From: Diplolepis rosae
Lineage: Eukaryota; Arthropoda; Insecta; Hymenoptera; Diplolepididae
Assembly: GCA_030998225.1 (NCBI GenBank)
Contig: JAPYXD010000715.1
Location: forward strand, 7,630,501-7,694,500
DNA: 64,000 nt
Reading direction: 5' to 3'
The notes under the pieces are model-generated. The model saw only the letters and a list, made by a program, of their open reading frames with translations, ran no database searches and was not told the origin of the DNA. The position numbers and the translations under genes are program-made. Below, in pieces: positions 21,691-32,663 of this stretch; position 1 is the stretch's first letter; the number at the start of each line of letters is the position of its first letter.

Positions 21691-21699
21691 CAAAAAACC

Positions 21700-22960
21700 G
21701 AAAAAATTTATAAAAATTTTACTCGCAGTTTCTAGGCAAACCACAAAAAAATTTGAAAGAAGTAGACATTTTTTAAAATGGTAAACATAAAGTGGAGAAT
21801 GGCATGTTTCCTTCTTAAATTTTCTCTTTTTTGTTTAAACAAAATGATTTTATAAAAATAATTTCCAGTTTGAAGTGGTTCACCGAGGAATGACACATTA
21901 ACTGGTTTGATACGCAAGAACAAGGTTTGATAATTTTTGAGTTATTGTGTTCGCCAATTTGAAAAATGCGGTTTTAAGAAAAACACATTAGAAAGTGAAA
22001 GTACGCATAAGACAAAGAGCTTTACCTGCTCCGTTCTTCGACTGTATTTTTATAACAACTTCGAATATAAAAAAATCCTTTTACGGACATATTCTAAAGA
22101 TGTTATAAAAGCAATTTATGCCAAAAAAATGTTTTCGATGTTTTTTACCTATCACACCTGACGACCCATTCAACTCCTGGTCATCAAAATAGACAATATC
22201 ACGCCGCACCATGCAGTAAATGCCACAAAAACCATAATGAGTTCATTCACCTTGATTATGATAAATTTTAAGCAAAAAATTATAGTGTACTTCTACAGTA
22301 GAACAAGCGAACGATATAATAATAATTTATATTTCTGTAAAGCTGGCTCGCAAAATCAATATAAAATGGAACGTTCGGAAAGATAACATTTATAAAAAAA
22401 AAATCCCTTTAAATATAGACGCTCTCGTCTATTTGTAAGAATCGCCACAACCGTCTCGACTTTCTTCACTAGGTATAGGACAATAGTCTTCTTCAAGAAG
22501 GAAAAGAACCTCTCAGGATAGCACTTTATTAAAAATTCATTAGTCATCAAAGCCACATGTCTCTAGTAGGTTTTAATAAAGTCCTCAAGTAAATTTTTCA
22601 AAGTTAAAAATGGTTCTGGATTCATATTTTTGTTATTAAGAATTATTTTGGACATCTTTTGTAAAAATGTTCCCGGCAGGTTTAATTGCAATCTACTAAG
22701 TTTTGTTTGTGTTATCCTATTGTTTTGTATACAGTGGATTCTACATGTTTCTTCAATACGTGATGTGCGTACTGGACTGCTTCATTTTAAATTGGAAGCT
22801 ATAAGATAAGTTTTTGAGCTTTATGATTTTTATTCTTTTTTTAAATTATTTCCTATATTTTAATCTTTCACAGAAATTTTGAATTAATCTTTTGATTTAT
22901 TGCACTGAAGAGGGCCCCCCATATGTGGCTGAAACAACAAAAATAAGTACAAATTCTATA
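21700..22960. other. No gene recognised
   Basis: This is AT-rich DNA without recognisable coding motifs or clean inverted termini. Open frames at 21732-21923, 21937-22161 and 22356-22556 have low-complexity composition. Confidence 0.35.
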
Positions 22961-22969
22961 ATTTTTGGG

Positions 22970-23397
22970 TTTTTACATATTCATGAGCATAGTTTCCTTC
23001 AAACATAATACTTTCATTCCAATGCTTTTCTAACTTTTCGATGCCTTTTTTGTAGAATGATTCGTCTTTGCTCTCAAAATAGGCCTCAGTTTCGGCAATC
23101 ACTTTTTCATTGGAGCCAAATCACTTTCCCTGGAGCATTTTTTTCAGGTCATCAAAGAGCTAGTAGTCGCTGGGGGCCAGATCTGGAGAATATGGTGGAT
23201 GAGGAAGCAGTTGGAAGCTTCATTCATTCAATTTGATCATCGTTTCCATGGACTTGTGGCACGGTGCACTGTCTTGGTGGAACAGCACTTTTTTCTTTTG
23301 CATGTGAGGTCGTTTTTTCTTGATTTATGCGCTCAGTCTATCTAGTAATGCCATGTAATAATCGCTGTTAATGGTTCTGTTTTGAGGAAATATAGTT
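22970..23397 (-). pseudogene. Mariner transposase, C-terminal half (several stops)
   Basis: The minus strand reads RTINSDYYMALLDRLSA, a stop, then HMQKKKVLFHQDSAPCHKSM, LLPHPPYSPDLAPSDY and VIAETEAYFESKDESFYKKG, ending LEKHWNESIMFEGNYAHE. This is the mariner catalytic core from just before the second Asp (HQDSAPCH) to the C-terminus, with the third Asp in SPDLAPSDY. At least four in-frame stops are present, so it is dead. It differs clearly in sequence from the mariner fragments at 2628 and 26132 and belongs to a different subgroup. The N-terminal half and first Asp were not found; the neighbouring sequence switches to a retroelement protease remnant. Confidence 0.88.
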
Positions 23398-23514
23398 GAT
23401 CGTCTCTTATTCGACAGTTCTTATTTTCGGACTGCTTGTTTTTGACCTGCATCACTTTATTTTCCAGCAGACTTTGACTCCTTTGTCTAACTGACGATTT
23501 TGAATGTCGTGCAT

Positions 23515-24035
23515 CACTTATAGTAAAAAATTTTTGGAGGTTGGTTGAGATAACCGTCGATACTTCTATCGATTGTGAATCCTCCACTGCCCCTTGTATC
23601 CAATTTGCAAGTTAATCTTCCGAATATTCTTCTTCTATCTTGAATCCCTATACTTGTTTCTTCATCCTTTTCTTCTTCCCTGTTGCATTTTACCATATTT
23701 TCTTTCGGATTTGATTCTTTTTTATATTCAATTTGTGATTTCTGCGGTAACCACCACATTTTTTTCTCAAAGTCTAATTTCAATCCTAACCTTTCTATTA
23801 CATCTGTTCTTAAGATCTCTGTAGATCTTAATCTTGGTACTAATCTGAGTAATGAATATTTTTTAATATGACCAACTTCAATAGAAATTAATACTTGTCC
23901 TACTATTTTTAATTTTTGGCCGTTCGCGATTATCATTTTATTATTAATCGGTTTCTTAATTTCGTAATCTAGTTTTTTTACATGTTTAAAAAATTGTTCA
24001 CTGATATAAGAGTGATTGTCCTATGTCAACTTACA
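23515..24035 (-). pseudogene. Retroelement aspartic protease remnant
   Basis: Retroviral-type aspartic proteases cut Gag-Pol. On the minus strand VDIGQS (near 24020) looks like the active-site D(T/S)G motif, but the frame then shifts by one base to SYISEQFFKHVKKLDYEIKK. The reading continues MIIANGQKLKIVGQVLISIE, VGHIKKYSLLRLVPRLRSTE and VIERLGLKLDFEKKMWWLP. This pattern (ANGQ, G-V/I strand, V.G-T-DxxxxxGLxLDF) is typical of gypsy-type protease domains; the usual ILGxD reads ILRTD here. The tail to 23515 is charged and of unclear function. It is on the opposite strand to the RT at 20699, so it comes from a different insertion. Confidence 0.6.
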
Positions 24036-24189
24036 CTCTATGTTTCTTGACTTTTAATTTCATTCTTGGGTGTATTCTTGTATGGTCCGGGACGTCACTA
24101 TTGGTGTTAAAGTATTCAGGCGATGTGTTTTCATATATACGTCGGCTATTACTCACCTTCAATAGCTTTCGGACAATCACGTCGCATAT

Positions 24190-24540
24190 TAAATATACAA
24201 GGCTTTGTCAATAGGGTGCTAACGCTGTACGAAGAAGAAGAATAAGGAGAAGATTACGCTCCGCTGCATGGTTATAGGCAAATGCGCAGTTCAATTTTTA
24301 CATTACATTCCTCTGTAGCGCAATACACAACATTGCGCTACTCTTAACTGTAGCATAAAAACTCGTATACGCACACGAAGTCACATAAAGTGTAATACGT
24401 GCCAATGCACACAATTCGGGGAATTACGCGACTCGCGACAATGCTCGCAGGACTGATCGCGCCTCGGCTTCGATCTCCTGCGAGCATTTTCGCTCGTCGC
24501 GCAATAACCCTCATTGTGCGCCTAGGCACATAATATACTA
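24190..24540. mobile_element. 'TTATGTGCC' element, copy 4, internally inverted
   Basis: The left part (24190-24370) runs in the plus orientation of copies 1-3 (AAGGCTTTGTCAATAGGGTG, then a GAA-rich tract and GCGCAGTTC). The right part (24370-24540) runs in the minus orientation, ending with CGCCTAGGCACATAATATAC. The copy therefore underwent an internal inversion or is a join of two copies. The 11-bp array is reduced to about one unit. Confidence 0.6.
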
Positions 24541-24581
24541 TTACATAATATTTTTGTATTTAGGGTATTTGTTCAAATTCT

Positions 24582-25375
24582 TTTTTGCAAAACAGGCACT
24601 AAAGTAGTACTTCGAGCCCCTGTAGAGCGGCTATAAAGTTGTGCATTTACGACCAGCATGTTCATATTGTATCTGTTTTCTTCTTTAAGTCCTACTTTCG
24701 TTCCTAATGTCCTACTTTTGTTCCTTACGCCCTCTGCACAGTTGCGAAAAATGGATTATATTTCCCCCCAAGCAAATACTTGATAGGACCGCAAGATGGC
24801 GACAGCAGGGATTAAGGTGACTCCTTCATTGCTCACCAGGGAGCCATCTCGCACGTTCTGGGCTCAGTGTTAATACTTAATTAATCTATCCAAAGTTTAT
24901 ACTTTTCCATACGTTATTAAATTCAATCAAATTTGCTTCTTGAGATACTGAATACCCCAAAAATTGTACCTAAGATTTTTTAAACTTGAAGAAAAAACAT
25001 TTTACGTTCCAGAAAAATATTTAATTAATCTAACCAAAGTTTATACTTTTCTATACATTATTAAATTCAATCCAATTTCGCTTTGCCCCCTGCACCCCCA
25101 CCGGGGCTCCGCCCCTAGGCCCCTCCCCCCTACAGCCCTTTCCACCACCTTTCGTCCCATATTTATCAATATTATTGTTATAACATGTTACTATTCCACC
25201 GAGTCGTAATTGGACACTCTCAATACCATTCTACAGACACTCGAAATACTTCTTTAGGACGTATTTTGCAAAAATTATCGTGTGTACCACGGAGGTTGGT
25301 CATTTTGGGGCAAAGACCGATGTATTCAGTCCTTGTCCCAAAAGACCTACTTTACCTCCTAGATACACAATATAC
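24582..25375. mobile_element. 0.8-kb element, right copy of an inverted pair
   Basis: This is the inverted partner of 19383-20176 with the same length (about 794 bp) and very few differences. The left flank TTCAAATTC and right flank TTCAATTTC might be a 9-bp target duplication with one mismatch, but no counterpart was found for the left copy. The 4.4 kb between the copies holds retroelement and mariner fragments. Confidence 0.7.
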
Positions 25376-25985
25376 TTTCAATTTCAATATATAATTATAT
25401 TATATATCATATAATACTAATATGTCAACATTCAAAAGTTTTTTAAATTGCTATAAATGACTTTTTTTAAATTCAAGTCAATATATGCGGTGATCCATTT
25501 TAATGTATAATTGCAAATGTCTTCTATAATACTTTATCTACGAAAAAATGGTTCGGACAAAGGTTGACCAGGACCGAGGGGGACATTTGACATTGTCAAG
25601 ATTGTCACTTTTGTAACTACATAGTCACAGTCTTTACATCTTATCCGAAATGATTGTTACTGTTTGGGTTTGTTTGGGGGGCGGGGGGTGATAAAAATCC
25701 ACAGCCTGAAGTCTACAAAAAAAATTTATCCGGACACTTAGTTCAATCTAAGAAAAATCGTCTTGACCTTCAAGTCACCTTGAAAATTGACCTGAAGGTC
25801 ATGATGGTCAAGGTGATGTACACCTTAATATTTCATCGACTTTTGCGAAGAATCTTGAACGTTTGTTTACCCCGAAAAACCAAGAAAATTCAGAAAAAGG
25901 GCATCTGGTCGTTTCTCAGACATTTCACCTTAATCTAGAGTCCATAAATTTTAATAAAGCTTCAACATAACAAATTGTTAATCTT
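25376..25985. other. No gene recognised; G-rich run
   Basis: This stretch is AT-rich apart from a GGGGGGCGGGGGG run near 25676-25688. A 94-codon frame at 25654-25938 starts beside the G run and shows no domain. Confidence 0.35.
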
Positions 25986-26122
25986 TCCAAATCAATCGAG
26001 TCGATTATTTCGATTTTCAGAAGAGTGTATCAGTCACCGTGATAATGTAACTCTACTATATCGACATTATCTACCTGTGATTTAGAATTAATTAACGTCA
26101 TTTTTAAGACAAGATGGAATTA
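25986..26122 (+). repeat. Dispersed repeat, copy 2 of 2
   Basis: This matches 13729-13867 in the same orientation. It ends immediately before the N-terminal mariner frame at about 26123, so the mariner copy may have been truncated against this repeat. Confidence 0.6.
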
Positions 26123-26416
26123 TCAATATAATTGGAAACTATTCTCTGTGAAAAAAGGAGCGCTTTGATTTCGAAATCAGTTTTTGGGCCAGAAAACATT
26201 AATGCTGTACAAAAACTGATAATGCAAGATCGTCATGTGACATACTGTGAGATTGAGGCAACCTTAGGCATTAGTTCCACCAGCATATATAAAATATTAC
26301 ATGAAAATTTAACCATGAAAAAGATTTGTTCTCGTTGGATCCCACATAATTTGACAAAAGTTCAATAAGATGCAAGAGTCGATTGGTACAAACAAATGCT
26401 CAAGAAATACAATTAC
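26123..26416 (+). pseudogene. Mariner transposase, N-terminal part
   Basis: The plus strand reads FGPENINAVQKLIMQDRHVT, YCEIEATLGISSTSIYKILH and KKICSRWIPHNLTKVQ, a stop (26366), then DARVDWYKQMLKKYN. This is the helix-turn-helix DNA-binding region and linker typical of mariner transposases. It is separated from its C-terminal part (27672-27928) by a nested inverted-repeat element and other sequence, and the catalytic core with the first two Asp residues is missing. Confidence 0.85.
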
Positions 26417-26418
26417 CA

Positions 26419-27181
26419 ATCTCATAGGTTTTAGTCATCACTAAATTCGAATCTTGGGTAAGTTTTTCGAAATTTAAAATGGCTGATCCAATATGGCGGA
26501 CCCGTTATGTAAAATTTGATATTCCTGAAATAAAAAAATACTGACGCATTCTACGCAAAATTTAAAATCAAAATTATTCTTGATGCTTTTTGATTACAAC
26601 AGTTGTTTTCGAGAAAAAAATTCCAAAATTATGAGGCTTCCCGAAATTATTAGAAATTTGAGTATGTATGACAAATCGACATTTATGGATTTTTATGGTA
26701 AGATAGAGTATCAGCAAATATGAAATGCAAGCGAATTTACTAATTCCCCAACATTTATTAGTGTCACTTCCACACCCTACCATTTATCTATAAATGTTCA
26801 TCTACTTCTATAGCATATTTAGTAAGTTACGCCACCATCAGAATGACATATTATTATAAGTAAAATTCATGTATGATTCATATGAACATTATTTTATGAA
26901 ATATTAGCAAAGTCTGAGACAAAAAATATAGATATATGTAAATTTTAAATAATTTCGGGAAGCCTCAAAATTTTTGAATTTTCTTCTCGAAAACAACTTT
27001 TGTAATAAAAAAATCATCAAGAATAATTTTGATTTTAAATTTTGCTTAGAATGCGGCAGTATTTTTTTATTTCAGGAAAATCAAATTTTACATGACAGGT
27101 TCGCCATATTGGATCAGCCATTTTAAATTTCGAAAAAGTCACCTAAGATTCGAATTTAGTGATGACTAAAACCTATGAGAT
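26419..27181. mobile_element. Inverted-repeat element inserted in mariner
   Basis: ATCTCATAGGTTTTAGTCAT at the left end is matched by its complement at the right end. The inverted similarity continues inward for roughly 200 bp, including GCTGATCCAATATGGCGGAC on the left and the corresponding inverted phrase near 27100. There is no coding capacity. The CCAATATGGCGGA core recurs at 28430, 28600 and 29400, pointing to a larger family. Confidence 0.75.
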
Positions 27182-27671
27182 ATTGCTTCCACCAATGACA
27201 ATCGGTGAGACAAAACTCGTAATAACTTATTTGTATGATCACACTACGAAGTAACCTGGAAAATCCGAAATAGGATCAATATTCTCAATTTCTAAAAATT
27301 TCAAACGTCCAGACGCCAGTTTGAATTAGAGAACAAAGAAAAACAAAATATTTCAATGCATATTTTAAAAGTACAAGTCTCGAGACCACGTTTCTGATAA
27401 GTTAGAAGTTGCCTAAGTGTCGGGAACATAGTGAAAATTTAAATTAAAAAAAAAAAAAAATCGTACCCCAAAAATAGCGTTTTTTTGGGTATTTTTGGGA
27501 AAATAAAGGGTTTAGCGTCATTTTTTTAGAATTGTGACTGTACCATTCGAAAGAGCAACCCCAAAAACGGTAGGATATGGAGTTTCCGATCCTTTTTCAT
27601 CTTTTTTCTATAAATGGTACGACATTGTAGTCAACGTGAAAATTCTGCACATCTGGGCGTTAAAGGGTTAA
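27182..27671. mobile_element. Fragment with a piggyBac-like right end (…GGGCGTTAAAGGG-TTAA)
   Basis: The junction with the mariner C-terminal piece reads GGGCGTTAAAGGG followed by TTAA (27668-27671). CCCTTTAACGCCC read inward from TTAA is the form seen at ends of piggyBac-type short elements. A matching left end was not found; the left part is AT-rich with an A run near 27450. The element is called from one end only. Confidence 0.35.
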
Positions 27672-27928
27672 GCACTCAAAATGTCGAATTGATGGGTCAT
27701 CTGCCTTACAGTCCTGATTTGGTTCATAATTTTTTTTTTCTTCCCGCACATTAAAAACAAACTTCGTGGACAGCGATTTTTGTTGCCAGAAGAAGCCGTT
27801 GATGCGTTCAAAAACCATGTTTTGGAGATGTCTCAAGCGGAATGGAAAAAATGTTATGACATATGGTTCGAACGCATGCAAAAGTCTATAGATCATAAAG
27901 GAGAATACTTTGAAAAACAATAAAGCCA
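27672..27928 (+). pseudogene. Mariner transposase, C-terminal part
   Basis: The plus strand reads QNVELMGHLPYSPDL, then HIKNKLRGQRFLLPEEAVDA, FKNHVLEMSQAEWKKCYDIW and FERMQKSIDHKGEYFEKQ, ending in a stop. It continues the mariner copy begun at 26123. The third catalytic Asp, expected as PND before FFLFPH, is not visible (the reading is VHNFFFFFPH), so even the remaining core is mutated. Confidence 0.85.
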
Positions 27929-28139
27929 TTTTTGATGACAAATTACTGTTTTTCATTATTAGGCTCAAAATATAAATAGTGACCCTCGTAATTGCATTTA
28001 GACTTTTTGTTCTACACCTTTATTCGGGTTTCTACGTAGAGGTGTATTGTAAAACGTACAAAATTTGAGAATAAAAGTTTTCTTTATTCCTTTTATTCAT
28101 AACGTTAATATAAATTATATGTATACAGGGCATTTTTTC

Positions 28140-29560
28140 TCAGCCGGACACCCCGTGATATCCAAAATTGGTTTGACTTAAAAAAAATCGTGTTTAGGCT
28201 CAAAATTTAGCAAATTTTATTTAGTTTCAGAACCATTGCACGGTTTTTGAAATTCAATGTAACCGACTAAATATGGCGTCAAGTCAGGAAAAACATAGAT
28301 GAAAAAATTACTTTTATTTTAAATAATGAAAGTGTCGATTTCATGTACTTCTTTTGGGCTTAAATTATGCGTTTGAATAGGTACTATGATAAACCATATG
28401 ACACATTGTAAAATTTAAAATGGTAGATCCAGTATGGCGGCTGTATGTCAACAATTATGCTCCCTCCAACTACATAAATTTAAATAAATTAAACAAATAA
28501 ATTTCCTCAAATCAGCTTGGAAATAGTTACTTGAGGGTTTTCGAGATCGCTGATTACGATTATGAAGTCAGAATATCAGAATCCAAGATGGCAAATCCAA
28601 TATGGTGGATTTATGCCAAACAATTCAGCATTTATTGACTCCAATTGCTGAAATTAGCTTGTAAATGATTGCTAGAAGGTTTTCGAGGTCGCTGATTGTT
28701 ATTCTTCACTTGTTCCCTTTGAACAAACAATTGAGAATAACTAAGACCGAAGTTCACTTGTTCTCTCTGAAAAACGACTAAGGATCGTAAAGGCAGCCAC
28801 CTGAGGGTCGCAAAAGCAGAGCAACACTTGTACTCTTATGAAGAGCAACTGTGGATCATAAAGTCAGAACTTCACTTTTTTTCCTTCAAAGTAACAATTG
28901 AGGATCACTAAGACTCACTTGTTCTCTGTAAAAAAAGAACTGAAAAATCATTGCTTCGAAGTAGAAAAGGATCGAATGCTATTGATTAAAATGGTACTCT
29001 AATGTTCCTGATGCTACCACACTCGTATATGAGACATGAACAAACTGTGGAAAGCACCCCGATTCGTGAGAGGCAAGGGAACTCACGTTCACAAAGCACC
29101 CTGAATCGTGAAAGGCAAGGGGACTCACGTTCAAAAAGCACTCCAATTCGTGAGAGGTAAGGGTACTCGCATTCAAAAAGCACCCTGATTCGTGACTGGC
29201 AGTAGTTAGTGAATTGAAAATCAGAGTGTTTTGTTTAATTTCTGATGGTAACTAGCACATTGAGTCTGTTTTCTTTTATTTTTATAACCTGAATATTTAT
29301 TTGTGATGAGCGACCTCGCAAAACCACAAGTAATTATTTCCGAAACCGATTTCAGTCACTGAAAGCTGAAATGTTTGGCGTAAATACGCCATACGGGATC
29401 CGCCATATTGAATTTTGATATTTTGACTGCAGAATCTCAATCAGCGACCACGAAAACCTTCTAGCAATCATCTTTCTTCTTCTTCTTTTTCTTCTTCTTC
29501 TGTTAATGGCCGATTTCAGCAATTGGAGTCGCAATTGGAGTCGCAATTGGAGTCGCGTAT
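28140..29560. repeat. Composite repeat with CCAATATGGCGG and GACTCCAATTGCTG blocks
   Basis: The block around 28560-28690 (AATCCAAGATGGCAAATCCA, then GACTCCAATTGCTGAAAT and GCTAGAAGGTTTTCGAGG) reappears inverted at 29370-29530. Between them lie degenerate repeats built on CACTTGTTCTCT (28735-28960) and a 42-bp minisatellite. It is probably the remains of a non-autonomous DNA element. No protein gene is supported; the overlapping open frames at 28979-29183 are products of the 42-bp period. Confidence 0.5.
29054..29205. repeat. 42-bp minisatellite, about 3.6 units
   Basis: Three full units and one partial start with AAAGCACCCC or AAAGCACCCT and contain ATTCGTGAGAGGCAAGGG. Because 42 is a multiple of three, several frames stay open and give a repeated 14-residue pattern; this is not evidence of a gene. 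The unit is homologous to the minisatellite at 58255-58366. Confidence 0.85.
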
Positions 29561-30109
29561 CAGATATGTTAAATATGACTACTTATGAAATTAGTAAATT
29601 GATTTTATAAGAGTCGAAATAATAACATATTTCATGTATATTATTTCTAATTATGACGAATCTAAAATAAGACTACAGAATAAACGCTTAGTGGAGATAT
29701 AACAAGTCTATAAAATGTGACAAATAGAAGGTTTGAGGTTTAGTTGGATGAACCTTCTTAAGACCCCCCGTTGAGGATTAAGATACAATGGTTTCAGGAT
29801 TATAAGAAAACTTATGAATTACGAACAAATCATGAATTTTAAGCCTTGTGATTGAACCCGATACACAACAAGATAGGATACGTTGTTTGGAGTTTTTCAT
29901 ATGTTTCTTGTTCTTGAAAGTTCACCTCAAAATTCATGCGCTTGTATTTTTCAAGAACACAATAGATTGGATATACTTATACATACTCATTTTATTCGCT
30001 TGTGTATCTTGATTTTCAGTTGTTTCGTAATACTATGGAGTTTTATCAGTTACAAGTTTGAAGTCATTCCTTCATAAGTCTCAATCGAAAACCTTATTTT
30101 CGATAAAAT

Positions 30110-31517
30110 CCATTGTTCTAGAAATGAATGAATTTAAAGTTCCGAAGCAAGAGACGGAAACTGCACAAAATTTAGAAATATTATTCTGACTCTGAAATAC
30201 AGAGTGCATTCCTGAGCATTTTGCGACATTCTGGTAAAACCAAAATCGCTAATGACATGAGTAAACTTTTGCCAAATGACGATGATGAACACGATGAATT
30301 ATCCGATGAACTATCATATTCAGAAGTAATAGGAATTACACGCTACACTGATGATAAGGCATTAGCACTGATTTAAGACGAACATTGAGTGAAAACCAGT
30401 ATAAAGTTATTCGTATCCAAGCGAAATCTAAAAATGCAGATATCTACCCACCTTAAAAGAACCTAGCAAGTGTCAAAAAAGGTGCTACCCCCCAGAATCT
30501 CATATTATCATAACAGGAGAGGATGTGAGTATTAACACGCAAGCCTTGCTGGATCACACTGTATCTCGCTTGAAGGAAATACCGGAAATCATACCTCCAA
30601 ACGTTATTGAAATACCTAGTCTTTCAATGACTCTAACTTCATAGTATGGATGTGATGGGACATCTGATCATAATTCATACAACCAGTCTTTCACTAATCC
30701 TAGTAAATCTGATGCATCTTAAATTCTTCGATGGTACCGGTAGCATTGGAGATGATAGACACGGAAACTGGTAGATGTTTAGCGATTTAGAAAAATCCAC
30801 ATCCTCGGTCATCAAGACTTTGTAGAATCATGCGATTCCGCTACGTGAAGGAAACTTCTCTTTTGGTCTCTCCACCCTAAATGATTGGATACGCTTCATG
30901 GAATGTATCCTTTACATTGCGAATCGCATAGAATTCTGCAAATGGGCAGCGATGTTAGCCGATGAAAAACAGAAAATAAACGATGCGAAGAAGAGAATTC
31001 AAGAATAATGGGATTGGAACATCTAATAATGGCAATACTGCTCGAAGATTCGTTGTAGATTCTGAATTGACTTGGAGTATTACCGGGGTTGACAAAGTAT
31101 CAATCAAGAAATTTGGCGTTATTCTGAAAGCTATGGCATCAGGAAAGAGAATACACATTATCAAATTCGGAGAATATAGTCAGAAAACTGCAAAACTTTA
31201 CGTCAGCTTATATAGTTGGTTCTATATGCCTGTGGCAGTCTACAAGATCCTCATACCTGGCGCTAAGGTCATTGAAACTGCCCTATTGCCTATCGGCCAA
31301 TCGACAGAAGAGTCCTAAGAGGCGAATAATAAGATTTTTAAGAGGATAAGGGAATTCAATACCCGTAAAATCAGTCGGATTGCAACCAATGAAGATTTGG
31401 GTCACAAGTTGTTGGTCATTATTGATCCCTACATAAACAACTTCAGAACCCTTAAGGAGAGTGACCCTCGTCCCATGGATGCAGAAGTTCAGGATCTACT
31501 AATTGGAGATGATTGAG
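30110..31517 (+). pseudogene. Decayed ORF of a dispersed repeat-encoded protein family
   Basis: Across frames the plus strand gives ENQYKVIRIQAKSKNADIYP, QALLDHTVSRL, GCDGTSDHNSY, KNPHPRSSRLCR, NTARRFVVDSELTWSITGVD, TAKLYVSLYSWFYMPVAVYK and LLPIGQSTEES. I recall this succession of motifs (LYP, LLDHT, KNPRPSS, NTARRFF, HKILIHG, LPIGxxSEE) in large uncharacterised proteins present in many copies in insect and cnidarian genomes, thought to be transposon-derived. Function is unknown to me. At least six stops and frame changes make this copy dead. The longest uninterrupted part is 30983-31318. Termini of the parent element were not identified. Confidence 0.55.
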
Positions 31518-32660
31518 ACAAGAATAGACGCACGTTGCTGAAAACCAGAATTTTTCGTCCAAAAATGGGAAAGTTTCATGATTTTGTTCATCTTCATTGC
31601 TTATAATACTGGAAAAAGATGTTGAGTGTAAAAATTTTACGATTCGGTTCCTTATTTCAGGATAAGATTAACTGTTGAACCCAAAAAAACAGATTTATTC
31701 CATACGAAAGAATTATTTTAAAAATGAATTGATCAAGATTGTTTATAATAATAGGAAATGTTTTTGTATGGTAGTATATTTCGTAGGAGTTTCCTTTTTT
31801 ATGATTTTTCCTATTTGAAAGCGACTATTAAATGTATCTGCTGATCAGAATTGTTAATAACAAAGAAAAATATTGTCAAATGTGTCAAATATTGTCAAAT
31901 AACAATTGAAGGGATTGCAAGAACTTCATCTAAGTTATCAGGACTTGTTAATCGATTGTAAATCTATCAGTTTTTATGATATAGAAGTTTAAGATGTCTC
32001 AAACCCAAACTTGTGACGAATTGTGAGACAAAATATTAGGAAGGAAATTCTTATACGAGACGGAAATTTATCCCTAGATCAGGTAATGAAAGAAGACAAT
32101 AGAAGCAATAAACTATACCTCTATAAACCGAAGGACTTTTACTTGTATACCTCAGTTCGGGATGAAATTTACATGCATAGAACCCTTGGGGCAGACGAAA
32201 ATTTTATGACTTCGCGGTTAACGAAAAATGTTCGTAAAAAACTATTCTCATATTTTAACCCTACATGTGCGAAGTCCGCAAAGATTGCATAAATGCATAT
32301 ATGCTATCAGACGAAACGTCCCAAATTTTTGTCGACCAGCTCGAAGTCGAATTCAAAAGCAGGTAGTGGGTCATGAGAATAGAGGCAGTAAACCGTACGT
32401 GCGGCGTACTCTTAACTCAAAATTAATTCAAATGAAACATACTATTTTGGGAAAGTAATAGAGTGAAAAATTACGGAAACTGAGTATGTTTTTATTATGC
32501 TTTTATGAGCAATTATTTCCAATTCATGCACAAATTCGTCATAAGTATTTAAAAAACATGCGTTCCTTGCATATAGAAAGTATAGTTTTACATCACACTT
32601 CATGTATATGCATTTCTGGGTGAGTTACGTTACTTTTCGTAAAAGTAACTTTCTGAAATT
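31518..32660. other. No gene recognised
   Basis: Two overlapping plus-strand frames at 32023-32292 and 32228-32458 look moderately protein-like (charged, aromatic) but match nothing I recognise. At 32626-32690 two adjacent hairpins are built from GTTACTTTT and AAAAGTAAC. The rest is AT-rich DNA. Confidence 0.3.
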
Positions 32661-32663
32661 AAG

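Noticed and set aside
21990..22560. Short lysine-rich frames at 21937-22161 and 22356-22556
   Set aside because: Low-complexity AT-rich composition, no motifs, no splice context.
28979..29183. Two overlapping 65-codon frames with a 14-residue repeat
   Set aside because: They are a by-product of a 42-bp tandem unit (multiple of three), open in more than one frame.
28735..29205. Possible CRISPR-like spaced repeats
   Set aside because: Repeats are degenerate or strictly tandem without unique spacers, and the genome is clearly eukaryotic.
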